The position numbers were made by a program, and so were the translations under genes. Of a stretch of 64,000 nucleotides of DNA, positions 1-9,167 are shown in pieces; positions within the stretch are counted from its first letter, which is position 1; every line of letters begins with the position of its first letter. The notes under the pieces were generated by a model that was not told the DNA's origin, did not search any database, and was given only the letters and a program-made list of their open reading frames with translations. Source of the stretch: Thermoanaerobaculia bacterium (GTDB taxonomy: Bacteria > Acidobacteriota > Thermoanaerobaculia > Gp7-AA8); assembly GCA_017883205.1 (NCBI GenBank), contig JADGNZ010000004.1, positions 62,001 through 126,000 of the forward strand, in the 5' to 3' direction.

Positions 1-2
1 AC

Positions 3-461
3 GCGATTCGAAGGGAGGTGTTATCGATCGCACTGGTCGTTGGCGTTGGCTCCTGGCTCCTGGTTCTGGCGGCCGCCGATGCCGCGGTCGCATTCACGGG
101 CAGATACGCCGCTTCCCATGTCCCCGGTGGCGTCGTGCTGTGGCAGACGGCGCAACTGATCGTTTCCGTGGCAGTCCAGGCCCTGATGTTCGCGGCGCTG
201 TTCCGTTACGTGCCGGATACGCGCGTTCCGTGGCGCGACGTGCGCATCAGCGCCCTCTCCACGGCTCTGCTCTTCGTCCTGGGCAAGCTCGCGCTCGGCC
301 TCTATCTGCGAAAGGCCGCCGTCGGGTCGATGTTCGGCGCCGCCGGTTCCATCGTGGTGGTGCTGGTCTGGGCGTATTGGTCGGCGCAGATCTTGTTCTT
401 CGGCCTCGAGCTCACGCACGAATACGCGACCGCGGGGAGAGCGAGGGAAGTGAGTCCATGA
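3..461 (+). CDS. YihY/BrkB family inner-membrane protein, C-terminal part (cut by window edge)
   Basis: The reading frame is open to the left edge, so the 5' part lies outside the window. About 152 residues remain, with four hydrophobic segments. One is near the start (ALVVGVGSWLLVLAAADAAV), one around residues 40-60, one at 80-100, and one at the end (SIVVVLVWAYWSAQILFFG). The ending 'WAYWSAQILFFGLELTHEYA' is typical of the YihY/BrkB family (once called ribonuclease BN), whose members are integral membrane proteins of about 300 residues with no firmly established activity. The GTG at 18 is an internal codon rather than the start, because the family continues upstream of it. The gene runs convergently towards the phosphorylase that ends at 480. 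Confidence 0.85.
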   Translation, partial: AIRREVLSIALVVGVGSWLLVLAAADAAVAFTGRYAASHVPGGVVLWQTAQLIVSVAVQALMFAALFRYVPDTRVPWRDVRISALSTALLFVLGKLALGLYLRKAAVGSMFGAAGSIVVVLVWAYWSAQILFFGLELTHEYATAGRAREVSP

Positions 462-479
462 GTCCGATGCGTATGGCGC

Positions 480-2135
480 TCACGACGCCGCGAGGTAGAC
501 CTCAGCCGCATATCGACGAAGCGTTCGATGGCTATTGAAGAGCGATGCATTGTGCACGATCGTTCCCTTCATGACTTCGACCCAGCCCTGCCGGTCTGAG
601 AAATAGAGAGGAAGGATGACTTCTCGCAGTTTGCGATAAAGCCGGTCTCTGTGATTGCCTGAGCCCTCTTCATCGATTGCCCAGCCGGTAACTCCTTCGA
701 TCCATCCCTGAATCCACCACCCATCGAGTACGCTCAGGCTCGGGACCCCATTGTGCGCCGCTTTCATTCCGCTCGTTCCTGATGCCTCCATCGGTGGCAA
801 CGGAGTGTTCAACCAGACGTCGCTGCCTGCGGTCAGGACTTTCGCAAGGTCAAGGTCATATTGCGGCAGGAATACCGTGGGGATATCGCCGCCAAGCTGG
901 TTTGCATACTCATGCAGCGAGTGAATGGCGCGCTTTCCTTCCTCGTCATGAGGGTGAGCCTTGCCGGCCAGGACGATCTGAAACCTGTGCTCGCGCGCGA
1001 TCTGGCGAAGCGCGCCCAAGTCCTGGAACAACAGGTCAGGGCGTTTGTAGCCGGTCATTCTCCGCGCGAATCCGATGATTGGTATCGATGAATCCAGCAC
1101 GGTTCCGGTGCGCGCTCGCACCGTGTCGATGAGTGCCCGTTTCGCCTCGCCGTGCGCCTGCAGGATCTCTTCGCCTGGAATACGCATGGCGCGCGTCAGG
1201 AGTGCCGGCTCATGACGCCACTCGGGGATGTAGCGGTCGTAGAGGTGCGCAAACGAAGGGAACGTCCAGAAGACTGAGTGCACTCCGTTCGCGATTTCCT
1301 TCGCATGGGGCATGCGCTCCTTTGTCGCGACGCCATTGACCACACCACTCGTCGCCCGTGCAAGTCCGGTCAGGTTCAATTCATCGTTGCCGCCGATCCG
1401 GCGCAACAGCGGCTGGTCGACGGTGTCTCCGAATACGGCCCGTACCAACTCGTATGAGAAATGGTCGTGCGCAGCCTCGACCGGAGTGTGCGTCGTGAAG
1501 TTGATTCGAAGCCGCACTTCCTCGAGCGCTCGATCGACGTTCGACCCAAGTGCGGTTTGTTCTCGCAGCAGCTCGAGAGCGAGGAGCGCCGAGTGTCCTT
1601 CGTTCATGTGGTACTCACGAATCCTGAAACCGAGCGCGCGCAGCATTCGGACACCGCCAATGCCAAGAATCGCCTCTTGCTTCAGCCGGTAGGATTCATC
1701 CCCGCCGTACAGAACATCGGTCAGAGTACGGTCCTCACTCGTGTTCCGCGCATCCATCGAGTCGAGAAGAACAACAGGCACACTCCCTCCGAGGCCGGAC
1801 TCGACGTACAGCCAACCGTGAATCCATACGTCATGTCCGTTCAGTCGGATGGTGACAGCCGTCCCGAGAGGTGCCGCAAACGCTGCCGGGTCCCACTCTT
1901 CCGGCGACTCGATCTGATTGCCGTCAGGTGTGATCTGTTGGCGAAAGTAGCCATGCCGGCTTGCCAACGTGACTCCGACCATCGCTACACCCAGGTCGGC
2001 GGCAGAGCGCATGAGATCACCTGCCAGAACGCCGAGTCCTCCCGCGTACGTTGGCATGTCGCTCCGCAACGCGAGCTCCATCGAGAAGTACGCGACGCGA
2101 GGTGAGTGAAGGAAGGACTCGATCGTGGCCTGCAC
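480..2135 (-). CDS. glgP: Short-type alpha-glucan (glycogen/starch) phosphorylase
   Basis: 551 residues. The enzyme would release glucose-1-phosphate from the non-reducing ends of storage glucans in the cytoplasm, using pyridoxal phosphate. The N-terminus VAYFSMELALRSDMPTYAGG and the segment EASGTSGMKAAHNGVPSLSV, which holds the PLP-binding lysine, are hallmarks of the family that lacks the long N-terminal extension. RRMTGYKRPDL and the HMNEGHSAL stretch are also typical. I chose the GTG start at 2135, which reads MQATIESFLHSPRVAYF. The frame is open further upstream, but that extension is Ser/Cys/Arg-rich and unlike the family. A weak GTGA-N6-TCGC dyad at 2176-2189 lies just upstream and may be regulatory. 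Confidence 0.9.
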   Translation of the reverse strand: MQATIESFLHSPRVAYFSMELALRSDMPTYAGGLGVLAGDLMRSAADLGVAMVGVTLASRHGYFRQQITPDGNQIESPEEWDPAAFAAPLGTAVTIRLNGHDVWIHGWLYVESGLGGSVPVVLLDSMDARNTSEDRTLTDVLYGGDESYRLKQEAILGIGGVRMLRALGFRIREYHMNEGHSALLALELLREQTALGSNVDRALEEVRLRINFTTHTPVEAAHDHFSYELVRAVFGDTVDQPLLRRIGGNDELNLTGLARATSGVVNGVATKERMPHAKEIANGVHSVFWTFPSFAHLYDRYIPEWRHEPALLTRAMRIPGEEILQAHGEAKRALIDTVRARTGTVLDSSIPIIGFARRMTGYKRPDLLFQDLGALRQIAREHRFQIVLAGKAHPHDEEGKRAIHSLHEYANQLGGDIPTVFLPQYDLDLAKVLTAGSDVWLNTPLPPMEASGTSGMKAAHNGVPSLSVLDGWWIQGWIEGVTGWAIDEEGSGNHRDRLYRKLREVILPLYFSDRQGWVEVMKGTIVHNASLFNSHRTLRRYAAEVYLAAS

Positions 2136-2424
2136 GAGACTATTGTATTGAAGACACGGAGCAGCAAGCAGCGCTGTGATCGTCGTCGCTTTGAGCTGTT
2201 CGCGAGCGCAGCCGGCTGAATCGCGGAACGTTCCGCTTCGAAGGCATCCGCGGCTGTGGAAGCGAGCTCGGGGAGCGCTACGGGAGGAGCAGGTTTTCGA
2301 AGAATCACAACAGAGGATGGGAGTGCTTGCTGCTCGCTCGGCCCCTGTCAACCCACGCTTAGCCCCCATTTCGGAAGGAGCGCCGGTTGCGACCGACACG
2401 GAACTTGCAGTTACGAACGGTCGA

Positions 2425-2775
2425 ATGCGTACTGCGCGAGGTCACTCCAATGCCGAGGCCGGACGGAAGCGCTGGTCCCGGCAAGTCACCGAGACGAGCA
2501 ACGCGCTCGACATCGAGAAGGGTGTGTTTTCGAAGCGCGATCCGGGCGCGATCGCGCGTTCGCTCAAGCGGTCGGCCGGCCAGAGCGTCCGCCGCAAGAG
2601 CAATCCTTTCCGTTCGGCCATGTCGATGCTCACCTTCTACATCAACCGCGCCGGCAAGAACCTCACGAAGAGTGATCGCCATCGGCTGGAGCAAGCGAAA
2701 GACGAGCTACGGCGCATCTACCGCCGGCCTGCGCGAGGAAACGTTCATCGCGCTCGTGAGGAGTTAAACGGATGA
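2425..2775 (+). CDS. DUF3175 domain protein
   Basis: 116 residues, very basic. The core KRWSRQVTETSNALDIEKGVF, then ARSLKRSA, then SAMSMLTFYINRAGKNL, matches the conserved DUF3175 pattern, a small bacterial family of unknown function. I chose the ATG at 2425. The frame is open further upstream, but the extra residues do not resemble the family. No clear ribosome-binding site is visible. The gene is divergent from the phosphorylase, with 289 bases between them. Its stop codon overlaps an ATG that opens into the 42-bp repeat array. That downstream frame is not called as a gene because it is made of repeats. Confidence 0.8.
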   Translation: MRTARGHSNAEAGRKRWSRQVTETSNALDIEKGVFSKRDPGAIARSLKRSAGQSVRRKSNPFRSAMSMLTFYINRAGKNLTKSDRHRLEQAKDELRRIYRRPARGNVHRAREELNG

Positions 2776-2803
2776 CGGAACGGCCGTGTCGCTTGTCCTC
2801 GTC

Positions 2804-3139
2804 AAGGTCTGGCGCCCAGATCTTCAAAAAGGATTTTGACTCTTCAAGATCTGACGCCCAGATCTTCAAAGGGCATTTTGGCACTTCAAGGTCTGACGGC
2901 CAGATCTTCAAAGGGGATTTTCGCTCTTCAAGATCTAACGCCCAGATCTTCGAAAGGGATTTTCGCTCTTCAAGATCTGGCGTTCAGATCTTCAAAAGCG
3001 ATTTTGACTCTTCAAGATCTGGTGCACAGATCTTCATGTGCCCAAGAGCCTTCTCGGGATGTGCCCGGCGCACCTTCAGACGCCCGAAACCCTTTTGAAG
3101 GTCTGCGCGTCAGACCTTCAGAACGATTCTGCGGAACTT
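2804..3139. repeat. 42-bp tandem array, eight units, each with a palindromic core
   Basis: Six units start exactly 42 bases apart, at 2804, 2846, 2888, 2930, 2972 and 3014. Each holds AAGATCT-N7-AGATCTT or a variant, followed by a CAAA..GGATTTT..CTC spacer. Two diverged units at 3056 and 3098 keep the phase. In the last unit the arms are GAAGGTCTG and CAGACCTTC with a five-base loop, so both arms changed together and the pairing is kept. Because 42 is a multiple of three, repeat-encoded frames stay open on both strands, and I do not call them as genes. It is not a CRISPR array, since spacer and repeat are both conserved. Its function is unknown. Repeated hairpins could act in RNA or as protein binding sites. 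Confidence 0.85.
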
Positions 3140-3240
3140 CACGAGGTGAAAAGGTTGCTGACAAAGCGAAACCGACAGTTACAGAAGCGGAAGTACCGCC
3201 TCTCGACCGACCTGAGGCACACTCTCGTGATTAGCATGGA

Positions 3241-3435
3241 ATGAGCAATGTTCTGATTCTTGGCGCGGCCGGGTCGATTGCGCGGGAGGCCACACGGCTG
3301 GACGAGAACCTCAACGTCTTCGACTTCGAGTTGACACCGGACGGGACGAGCACCATCCGGCGATGGTGAAGATGCTGAGCGAGCGAAGCGTCCGACGTAA
3401 CGCCGATCCCGAAGCGCTGGAGTGAAGCCGCCGAA
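3241..3435 (+). pseudogene. Decayed oxidoreductase remnant: SDR N-terminus joined to aldo/keto reductase C-terminus
   Basis: The first dozen residues, MSNVLILGAAGSIAREA, look like the Rossmann start of an NAD(P)-binding SDR-type protein. They run directly into [14 protein letters not shown], which is typical of the C-terminal end of aldo/keto reductases. In the next frame, from about 3352, [15 protein letters not shown] continues the aldo/keto reductase tail. This is a chimera of two deleted genes with a frameshift and cannot be functional. The stretch from the repeat array to the tRNA looks like a graveyard of small-molecule oxidoreductase genes. Confidence 0.55.
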
Positions 3436-3499
3436 CGCAGTCGTCGTCTCCGACCAGCGCATGGACGGCGGAGTCACGGCTGCCTACTGATACGGGGAA

Positions 3500-3650
3500 A
3501 GCTCGCCCCAAGTGGGTCATCGCGGTCGTGGCGGTCGCGCCGTGCCAGTGCTTCTCGCCGGGCGGGCACCAGACGACGTCGCCTGCCCGAATCAACTTTG
3601 ATGACGCGGTGATGACGGTGGACTCTGTTCTGCTCTCAACGACACCCATT
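3500..3650 (-). pseudogene. Cupin-domain fragment
   Basis: On the minus strand the segment [18 protein letters not shown], followed by [11 protein letters not shown], is a good match to the metal-binding core of small cupins (the GD..PPG..HWHGA pattern). Those cupins are often encoded next to SDR or aldo/keto reductase genes. The sequence on both sides does not continue the fold, so only about 50 residues are recognisable. I read it as a remnant of the same decayed cluster as 3241-3435. The larger open frame around it is not called as a gene. Confidence 0.5.
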
Positions 3651-3752
3651 CCTACCCTTGGACGAAAGCGCATGATAAAATGCGCCCAGCGCTGTGAGTG
3701 CTCCCTCATAGCGCTTGTATCTTTCTGAGAACACGTTACTTACCATCATCAA

Positions 3753-3828
3753 GCGGGCGTAGCTCAGTTGGTAGAGTAGGAGCTTCCCAAGCTCTTGGTC
3801 GCGAGTTCGAATCTCGTCGCCCGCTCCA
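3753..3828 (+). tRNA. tRNA-Gly (anticodon CCC)
   Basis: The gene folds as a full cloverleaf: acceptor stem GCGGGCG paired with CGCCCGC, a D-arm with AGCTCAGTTGGTAGAG, and anticodon stem GGAGC/GCTCT with loop TTCCCAA, giving anticodon CCC. It has a five-base variable loop, and a T-arm GCGAG-TTCGAAT-CTCGT, followed by T and an encoded CCA. The 3' half is the integration site of the island to its right. The left copy is complete, so the integration event preserved the gene. Confidence 0.95.
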
Positions 3829-3829
3829 A
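3782..3829 (+). repeat. Left attachment-site repeat of the island (48 bp, tRNA 3' half)
   Basis: This 48-base stretch runs from the anticodon loop through the CCA end of tRNA-Gly. It is repeated without mismatch at 36136-36183. Identity stops abruptly on both sides: A before the left copy versus T before the right, and A versus T after. That is what site-specific integration into a tRNA gene leaves. Confidence 0.92.
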
Positions 3830-3899
3830 ATCAAACCCTTGGAAACATGCGCAGTTGCGGGTTTCTGTTTTCTTCCGTCCAATATTCATTTGGGGCTTG

Positions 3900-3926
3900 G
3901 GTGTCCATTCGGGTGTCCATCGTGAC
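3900..3926 (+). promoter_or_regulatory. Candidate left arm-type integrase site (GGGTGTCC pair)
   Basis: Within the otherwise gene-free stretch 3830-4190 there are two GGTGTCCAT-type octamers ten bases apart, ending in TGAC. A near-identical pair in the same orientation lies at 36014-36039, close to the right end. Paired octamers at both ends of a tyrosine-recombinase island fit arm-type integrase or excisionase binding sites. This role is inference from position. I see nothing else in 3830-4190. Confidence 0.5.
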
Positions 3927-4190
3927 GGGCAACTGACGGCAAATGGTCATCAAGGTCTTGGCTGTCCGTGCGGATGTCGGCGACCGCTTGATCAAGGAGA
4001 GGCATGCATCCCGAACGCGTCCAAGGTCACAGGTCACCCGACGATCACTGGAGCGCCGACTCCCCGCTTACCGGCAGGCGCGCTCACCATCTTTCGGCTT
4101 GCGCTCGCATTCACTTAGTGCTCATCGAACAGCTCAGGACCGGAGCCGTATTGATCGTAATTGAGTGATCGAGCGTTTCACAGGTCTGGA

Positions 4191-7181
4191 TCAGCCGGGC
4201 AATGCCGAATCGGCGATGACGTCGTCCCAGCGAAGCCGGTAGCGCCGCTCACGTTCGAGGAACGCTCGCTCGCCGCCCTCCAAGATCTCGCAGACAAGAT
4301 GGCGAATGTCAGGATTCTCAAGGGAGCCCGAGCGGTAAGAGATCGTCGGAAGTGACTCGGCCGAGTCGCGCACGGATTCTGCAACGATGACTTGGTCCGC
4401 GTCGGTGTTCACAACGAGGTTCGCGTTGTGGGTCACTACGATGACTTGCCTGCGCTTCCGCGCATCACGAAAGTGGGGCACGAGTTCGTGAAACACTGAG
4501 TTCGGGTCAAGGTTTTCCTCGGGCTGATCGATGATCAGAGGCCTCTGATCGTTGCGGTCCATCGCGAGATAGAGGAGCATGAGCACGATGCCGCGCGTGC
4601 CGGGCGAAAGTCGTTCGATGGGAACCCCATCGTAGGTCATTCCGTACTCGACCGCGATGTGAGAAGTGTCGTACAACCACGACGCTACATCCTGCACCCA
4701 CGAACGGCGACTATCCGGCGTGACGCTTGCTGGCATCGCCTGAAGCCAGTCGGCTTGGTATTCAGCGCGAAATGCATCCATCGCGGACGCAACATCCTCG
4801 GCGGACCCAATCCCCCACGCGCTCAGCAAGTGTCGCTCCGCTTCGGCCATTAGCGCACCGTGCCCCCGTAACCGCGTTGCCCTCCGAAGGTCGATCAACT
4901 CTTCTCCCCTCCGAACCCAACCCTCGACATCGACACGCCGTTGGACTACAAAGCGCAGCTTTCCGAGCGTTCCAGAGGCACTTGACAGCTCCCCTTTCAG
5001 TGGCGCGTAGACATCGGCTAAGACCTCCTCTTCGTCGGTTAGTGTTTTGAAAATATCCGCATAGGCAGCTCGCCGCGTTCCGATGAGTTCCTTTCGACGA
5101 ACCTCAGCTCCTTCCGCGTTTGCAATCTCAGCGGTCAGCCGTCGTAGCGTAGCCTCCTGCCGACCCATCGCCTTCTGAAGCTCGTTGTACCTCCTCTGCT
5201 TCAGGGCATCGATCCCTGCCTCTTGTTTGAGCAGTTCGCGCTTTGCGCGCAGTGATTCGAGTGGCCAATCCACGCCAATCGGCCCCTTCAGATCCACGGG
5301 AGGAGATTGCCTTGCTTTCGTCAGCCGGTCGATCTGCCCGGCAATCACTTTCGACGCTTCCGCGACGACTGAAGGCGGGTCACCAACGAAGCGCATCATG
5401 AACTCTTGCCACTGCCCATCGTCGAGCTGAGCTTCGACAAAGCGACGTTTCATTTCCGAGAAACGCGTCGGTTCCGCATACGTCGTAACGTGGTTGGCTG
5501 CCGACGCCAAGTCAAGTAGCGCCTTCTTTCGTCGGGCCAGCTTATCGATTTCAGCCTCTAGTTGGGAGCACGCTAGCTCGACCCGTTCAAGCTGCTCCGC
5601 TCGTCCTTGATTTCCTTTCGGGACGAGAGCTGTCAACGCGCGCTTGTTCTGTCCGAGGTGACCAGTTAGCGTTTCGCGCTCCTTGGATAACCCTTTGAGG
5701 GACTCTTTTAGGCCTTCCTCATGGACGACTCGTGCGCTGATGGATGCAATCGTCGATTGCAGTTCGGCGCGCAGAACGCGAGTTGGCTCAAGCAGAACTT
5801 CCAAGAACTCATCGAACGAAGTGGTGCCGAGCCTTGCGGTAGGGTCAGTCGCGTCGAAGACGACGCGCTCCATCTCAGCTCGAAGTTCCGTGGCGAGACC
5901 GGCAGCGGAGCAAAGCTGTTCGACAAAATGCTGCGACAGATAGGCGGCTGTAGGGACCGCGTCGCTTTCGCGTTGGGGCGCGGAAAGGGGAACGCTGACC
6001 GGCGTCGTGCCGTCTGACCACGTTAGTTGGACGGCCGCCGTCGCGAGGTGATTGACCGGCTTGGTCGCTCGTCGAATAAACGATGAGTCGCCTTGCGACG
6101 GCTGAAGTGCGTGGGCACCGGCCGCGATGATGTCTGCGAGGGCCGTCTTGCCTGAACCGCGCGCACCGATGATCGCAATGAGGCCCGAGTTCAGCGGAAC
6201 AGAACATGTGTCTAACCACGGCGCGCCCGACACCGTCGCGGTCGTGATAGCGAGCGATGCTACGTCTGATGGCTGCGAAGGTCCGATCCAGACTCGGTCT
6301 TCAGGTTCTAGGACAGCCTGCCGAAGCGTCTCAAAGATCGGATCGCCTTTCAGCCAGCAGAAACGATCCAAGTCGGGCACGGCAACCGCCTCGTCCCTGT
6401 GGGCGTCCGAACCGTGCAGGCAAGGTTTCAGCGCACCGTATCGCTCTTCGATGTGTCTGACCGGGAAACCAGTCTTCTTGCCAATCCAAAAGTCGCGCTG
6501 TGCTGGGGTAGCCGAAAAAATGATGTGAGCAAACCGTTCGATCTCGCGGCGAGTGGCTTCGAAGGAATCATCTTCCTGTAGACCCGATGTTCCGTCGCCA
6601 AGATTTCCCGCGGCCGCCACCAAACAGTTCTTTCGCATCCATAACTCATTCTTGAAGAGGCGTCTCAGATCCGAAAGCGTGGTTTTGAACTGGTTGGCGC
6701 CGATCGAGACGGCGGAAAGGTCGGCGAGTGGTTTCTTCGAGAATGCTCGACCAAGATCAGCAAGATCCGAGAATGTGCACCGGTAGGTTCGATCACCAAA
6801 AGAGAACGTTAGCTGCGAGAGAACGCGCTCGATTTGTTTCTCGTGGTCGGTATCTTCGGGCGAGAAGAGAAGGTGGATGTTGATGGGACGTTGCTTCGCA
6901 GTCTTGATGTCAAGGCGCACCTCGACGTTCGGGAAGACCAGCTTGACCTGCTGAAGGCACCCCTTCAGTCTCTGCTCTCTCACCTTTTGGTAGGTGCCGA
7001 TCGAGAAATAATCCGTCACGCCGAGAGCTTCGACAATGGGCGTAGCAGTCTCGATTCGTTGAATGTACGTTTCCCAATTGCCGCTGAACTGGTCGTTGAG
7101 CAGAGTGCCGGGAGCATGCAGGTGTGGGTCCCAGCGACGCCATTCAGATCCTCTGCTTATTTCCGTAGTCTGTGCTCCCAT
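4191..7181 (-). CDS. TrlF-like protein: PHP-type N-terminus plus SMC/ABC-like ATPase
   Basis: 996 residues. The N-terminus WRRWDPHLHAPGTLLND and then VEALGVTDYFSIGTY are typical of a PHP-like phosphoesterase domain, whose His residues bind metal. A large ATPase follows. Its Walker A is GARGSGKTAL near residue 338, then comes a long coiled-coil region of roughly 480-800, an ABC-type signature RLSPGTRGIVLML, Walker B LIIDQPEENLD near 883, and the switch histidine VVTHNANLV near 915. This matches TrlF-family AAA-like ATPases, found on mobile islands and in defence neighbourhoods. Their mechanism is not settled, but a nuclease coupled to an SMC-like ATPase is plausible. The gene sits at the extreme left of the island and is transcribed towards the attachment site. 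Confidence 0.82.
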   Translation of the reverse strand: MGAQTTEISRGSEWRRWDPHLHAPGTLLNDQFSGNWETYIQRIETATPIVEALGVTDYFSIGTYQKVREQRLKGCLQQVKLVFPNVEVRLDIKTAKQRPINIHLLFSPEDTDHEKQIERVLSQLTFSFGDRTYRCTFSDLADLGRAFSKKPLADLSAVSIGANQFKTTLSDLRRLFKNELWMRKNCLVAAAGNLGDGTSGLQEDDSFEATRREIERFAHIIFSATPAQRDFWIGKKTGFPVRHIEERYGALKPCLHGSDAHRDEAVAVPDLDRFCWLKGDPIFETLRQAVLEPEDRVWIGPSQPSDVASLAITTATVSGAPWLDTCSVPLNSGLIAIIGARGSGKTALADIIAAGAHALQPSQGDSSFIRRATKPVNHLATAAVQLTWSDGTTPVSVPLSAPQRESDAVPTAAYLSQHFVEQLCSAAGLATELRAEMERVVFDATDPTARLGTTSFDEFLEVLLEPTRVLRAELQSTIASISARVVHEEGLKESLKGLSKERETLTGHLGQNKRALTALVPKGNQGRAEQLERVELACSQLEAEIDKLARRKKALLDLASAANHVTTYAEPTRFSEMKRRFVEAQLDDGQWQEFMMRFVGDPPSVVAEASKVIAGQIDRLTKARQSPPVDLKGPIGVDWPLESLRAKRELLKQEAGIDALKQRRYNELQKAMGRQEATLRRLTAEIANAEGAEVRRKELIGTRRAAYADIFKTLTDEEEVLADVYAPLKGELSSASGTLGKLRFVVQRRVDVEGWVRRGEELIDLRRATRLRGHGALMAEAERHLLSAWGIGSAEDVASAMDAFRAEYQADWLQAMPASVTPDSRRSWVQDVASWLYDTSHIAVEYGMTYDGVPIERLSPGTRGIVLMLLYLAMDRNDQRPLIIDQPEENLDPNSVFHELVPHFRDARKRRQVIVVTHNANLVVNTDADQVIVAESVRDSAESLPTISYRSGSLENPDIRHLVCEILEGGERAFLERERRYRLRWDDVIADSALPG

Positions 7182-7344
7182 GAGATGGCGGCCCTTTTCT
7201 TTCGATACGACGGGCCGAACGTCAGAGGGTAGCAGACTTTCTTACGGATCGGCCGCGTTCATGCGGCCGATAGCACACGGTTGAGCTTTGCCACGACAGG
7301 CTTGAAATAGCGATCGTTTTGGCGAGTCTGTAGGCAGTGCTCTT

Positions 7345-8651
7345 CTAGGACACGACAACCAGAACGTTTAATTGCGTCGCCTTCTGCGCAACGGAGGGCT
7401 GGTTCAAGGCGGTGCGATCCCGACGGCTGTTCAGCGACGCACGCATCTGTTCCAAGGCCTTCGGAGATGGCTTTGCATACCGCTCGCTCATGCGGGTAGT
7501 GGTGTGCCCCAATCCGTCGCGGATGATGAGCAGCGAGACGCCGTCGCTTGCGAGGTTCGATGCAAACGTGTGGCGTAAATCGTTCAACCGGCACCGGCGC
7601 GTGATTCCAGCAAGGTGCTTGGCAATCGCGTAGTACTTGCGTAGCGTGCTGTCCGAGTACGGCTTGCCCGACTCGGTCGTGAAGACGTACTCGCTGTTCA
7701 CGATCGGCTGCGAGATAGCCTCTTCGATTGCGTCGCGCAAGCGGTCGGAGAGGGCAATCGTAGCGGTCTTGCCGGTCTTCATCACCACGACCTCGACGAC
7801 GCCACTGGTCAGATCGATCATCGAATGCTTGAGTAGACGAAGATCGGTTTCCCTCAGTCCGAGATCGATCGCACCGAGGAAGATGGTCCTCGACCGTTGG
7901 AAACGTTGAAAGTGTGCGGTTGATGCGCTGGAGCCCGGCTTACGCCCGCCGCCGAACTTGCGTTCCTTGAAGCCGAAGTGTGGTGACTTTACTACCTTGC
8001 CGCTCCGCTTCTGGTTCCTTGCGAGGTACGCGAGGCACCCTTCACGATCGTCGAACGCGGCTAGAAAGCGTATTTGTTCGTCGTCGCTCATCTCCAGTTT
8101 TAGTTGCGTCTCTTTGACGAAGTGGAAGTTCTCGGGCACAGCCGGAATGATCTTGCGACGGCGAGCATGATGCAGAATCTTGCGAAGGAGTCGGAGGGCG
8201 AAGTTCGTCGTCGGGGGAGCCATCCCCTTTCCCTTCATGCAAACGGTGAAGTCCTCGCATGCGGCCTCCGTCGATGTCCACGACCTTCTTCTCACCAAAG
8301 AAGGGGAGCAAGTGAGAATTGCGACTGTGCCGATTCGAGACTTCCGTTGAGGCGCCACACCTCGCATGCAGCGACAGCCATTGCAGGGCGGCATAGTCAG
8401 AGAAGGTGACTCCTCCGGTAGGTTCGGCCACGGTCTGAGCGGGCACCGATCCCGGCTGCGGCTCGTCGTACTTCCCAGCCTTCACATCGGCTCTGAATGC
8501 TGGAAACACCTTCTTGGCCCGAGTCGAAGGGAAGAACGCGCCGAAGCCGCTTCCCGGAAGGACCGCGAACGTCGAAGAGGGCGCACTTTGCTCTCCGGTT
8601 CCACTTCAGGCCCGGCTGCGACTCGATGAAGTCTGTCGCCTTTATGGGCAT
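7345..8651 (-). pseudogene. int: Tyrosine recombinase (integrase), broken by two frameshifts
   Basis: The paralogue at 18668-19957 allows the original gene to be read. It starts with MPIKATDFIESQPGLKWNRR at 8651, changes frame near 8520 into VFPAFRADVKAGKYDEP, and changes again near 8270 into CEDFTVCMKGKGMAPP. From there it is intact to the stop. The catalytic half keeps the first arginine (LGLRETDLRLL), the box NDLRHTFASNL, and GHTTTRMSERYAK with the tyrosine. About 435 codons in total. A ribosome-binding-like GGAAAAGAG precedes the start. Either this enzyme is dead and the island can no longer move by its own means, or the two shifts are assembly errors. Its start overlaps the excisionase gene. 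Confidence 0.8.
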
Positions 8652-8923
8652 CGCGGAGTTCTCTTTTCCTTCCAGTCCCGCAGGAATGCGTCCACTTCCG
8701 AGGCTGGGTAGCTGACGCTCGTGGCGCTCGTGCGAATCCACTCCTTCGGGCCTCGATCATTCCGCCGCCACTTCGCGAGAGTGTCCGTCTTGATGCCGAG
8801 CAGCCGTGCAACGTCGGGCGCTTGGATATAGGTCTCCGATCGACTGTCAGAGCCGCCGTGGATGCGGAGAACCCGCTCGATGATGCGAAGCACTTCGGGT
8901 GTGAGCGCCGCTCGCTCGATCAC
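8642..8923 (-). CDS. Excisionase-like helix-turn-helix protein
   Basis: 93 residues. The central segment YIQAPDVARLLGIKTDTLAKWRRNDRGPKEW is a MerR/AlpA-type helix-turn-helix, the fold used by small excisionases. The gene ends ten bases inside the integrase start, an arrangement typical of xis-int pairs, in which the protein bends DNA and steers the recombinase towards excision. An analogous pair occurs at 18668-20189. No other function is suggested. Confidence 0.75.
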   Translation of the reverse strand: MIERAALTPEVLRIIERVLRIHGGSDSRSETYIQAPDVARLLGIKTDTLAKWRRNDRGPKEWIRTSATSVSYPASEVDAFLRDWKEKRTPRCP

Positions 8924-9167
8924 GTGTCATTGGCCGTTCCTCGAATCACGTCCTGGATGGTCACCATGGATGCAGGAGTCAGGTCGCGAAGCGCGTTGCG
9001 GATCATCATGGACAGGTCGTCAGAATTGCACTTGGGTCGGATCAGGGGTGGGCCTCCACCCTGATAAAGCCGGTTTTCTCCCAAAGACATCAATTTTCGT
9101 CCGAAAAACCTTCAGCATCGTCCCGAGCGTCTTGGCCCGAATGGCGTACGACCGATCCTCCAACCAC

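Noticed and set aside
2772-3098. Coding frame made of repeated SSRSxAQIFK segments, overlapping the DUF3175 stop
   Set aside because: Open only because 42 is a multiple of three; frames on both strands are open, and no domain is recognisable.
2804-3139. CRISPR-like array
   Set aside because: Both halves of the unit are conserved and hold palindromes; there are no distinct spacers and no cas genes.
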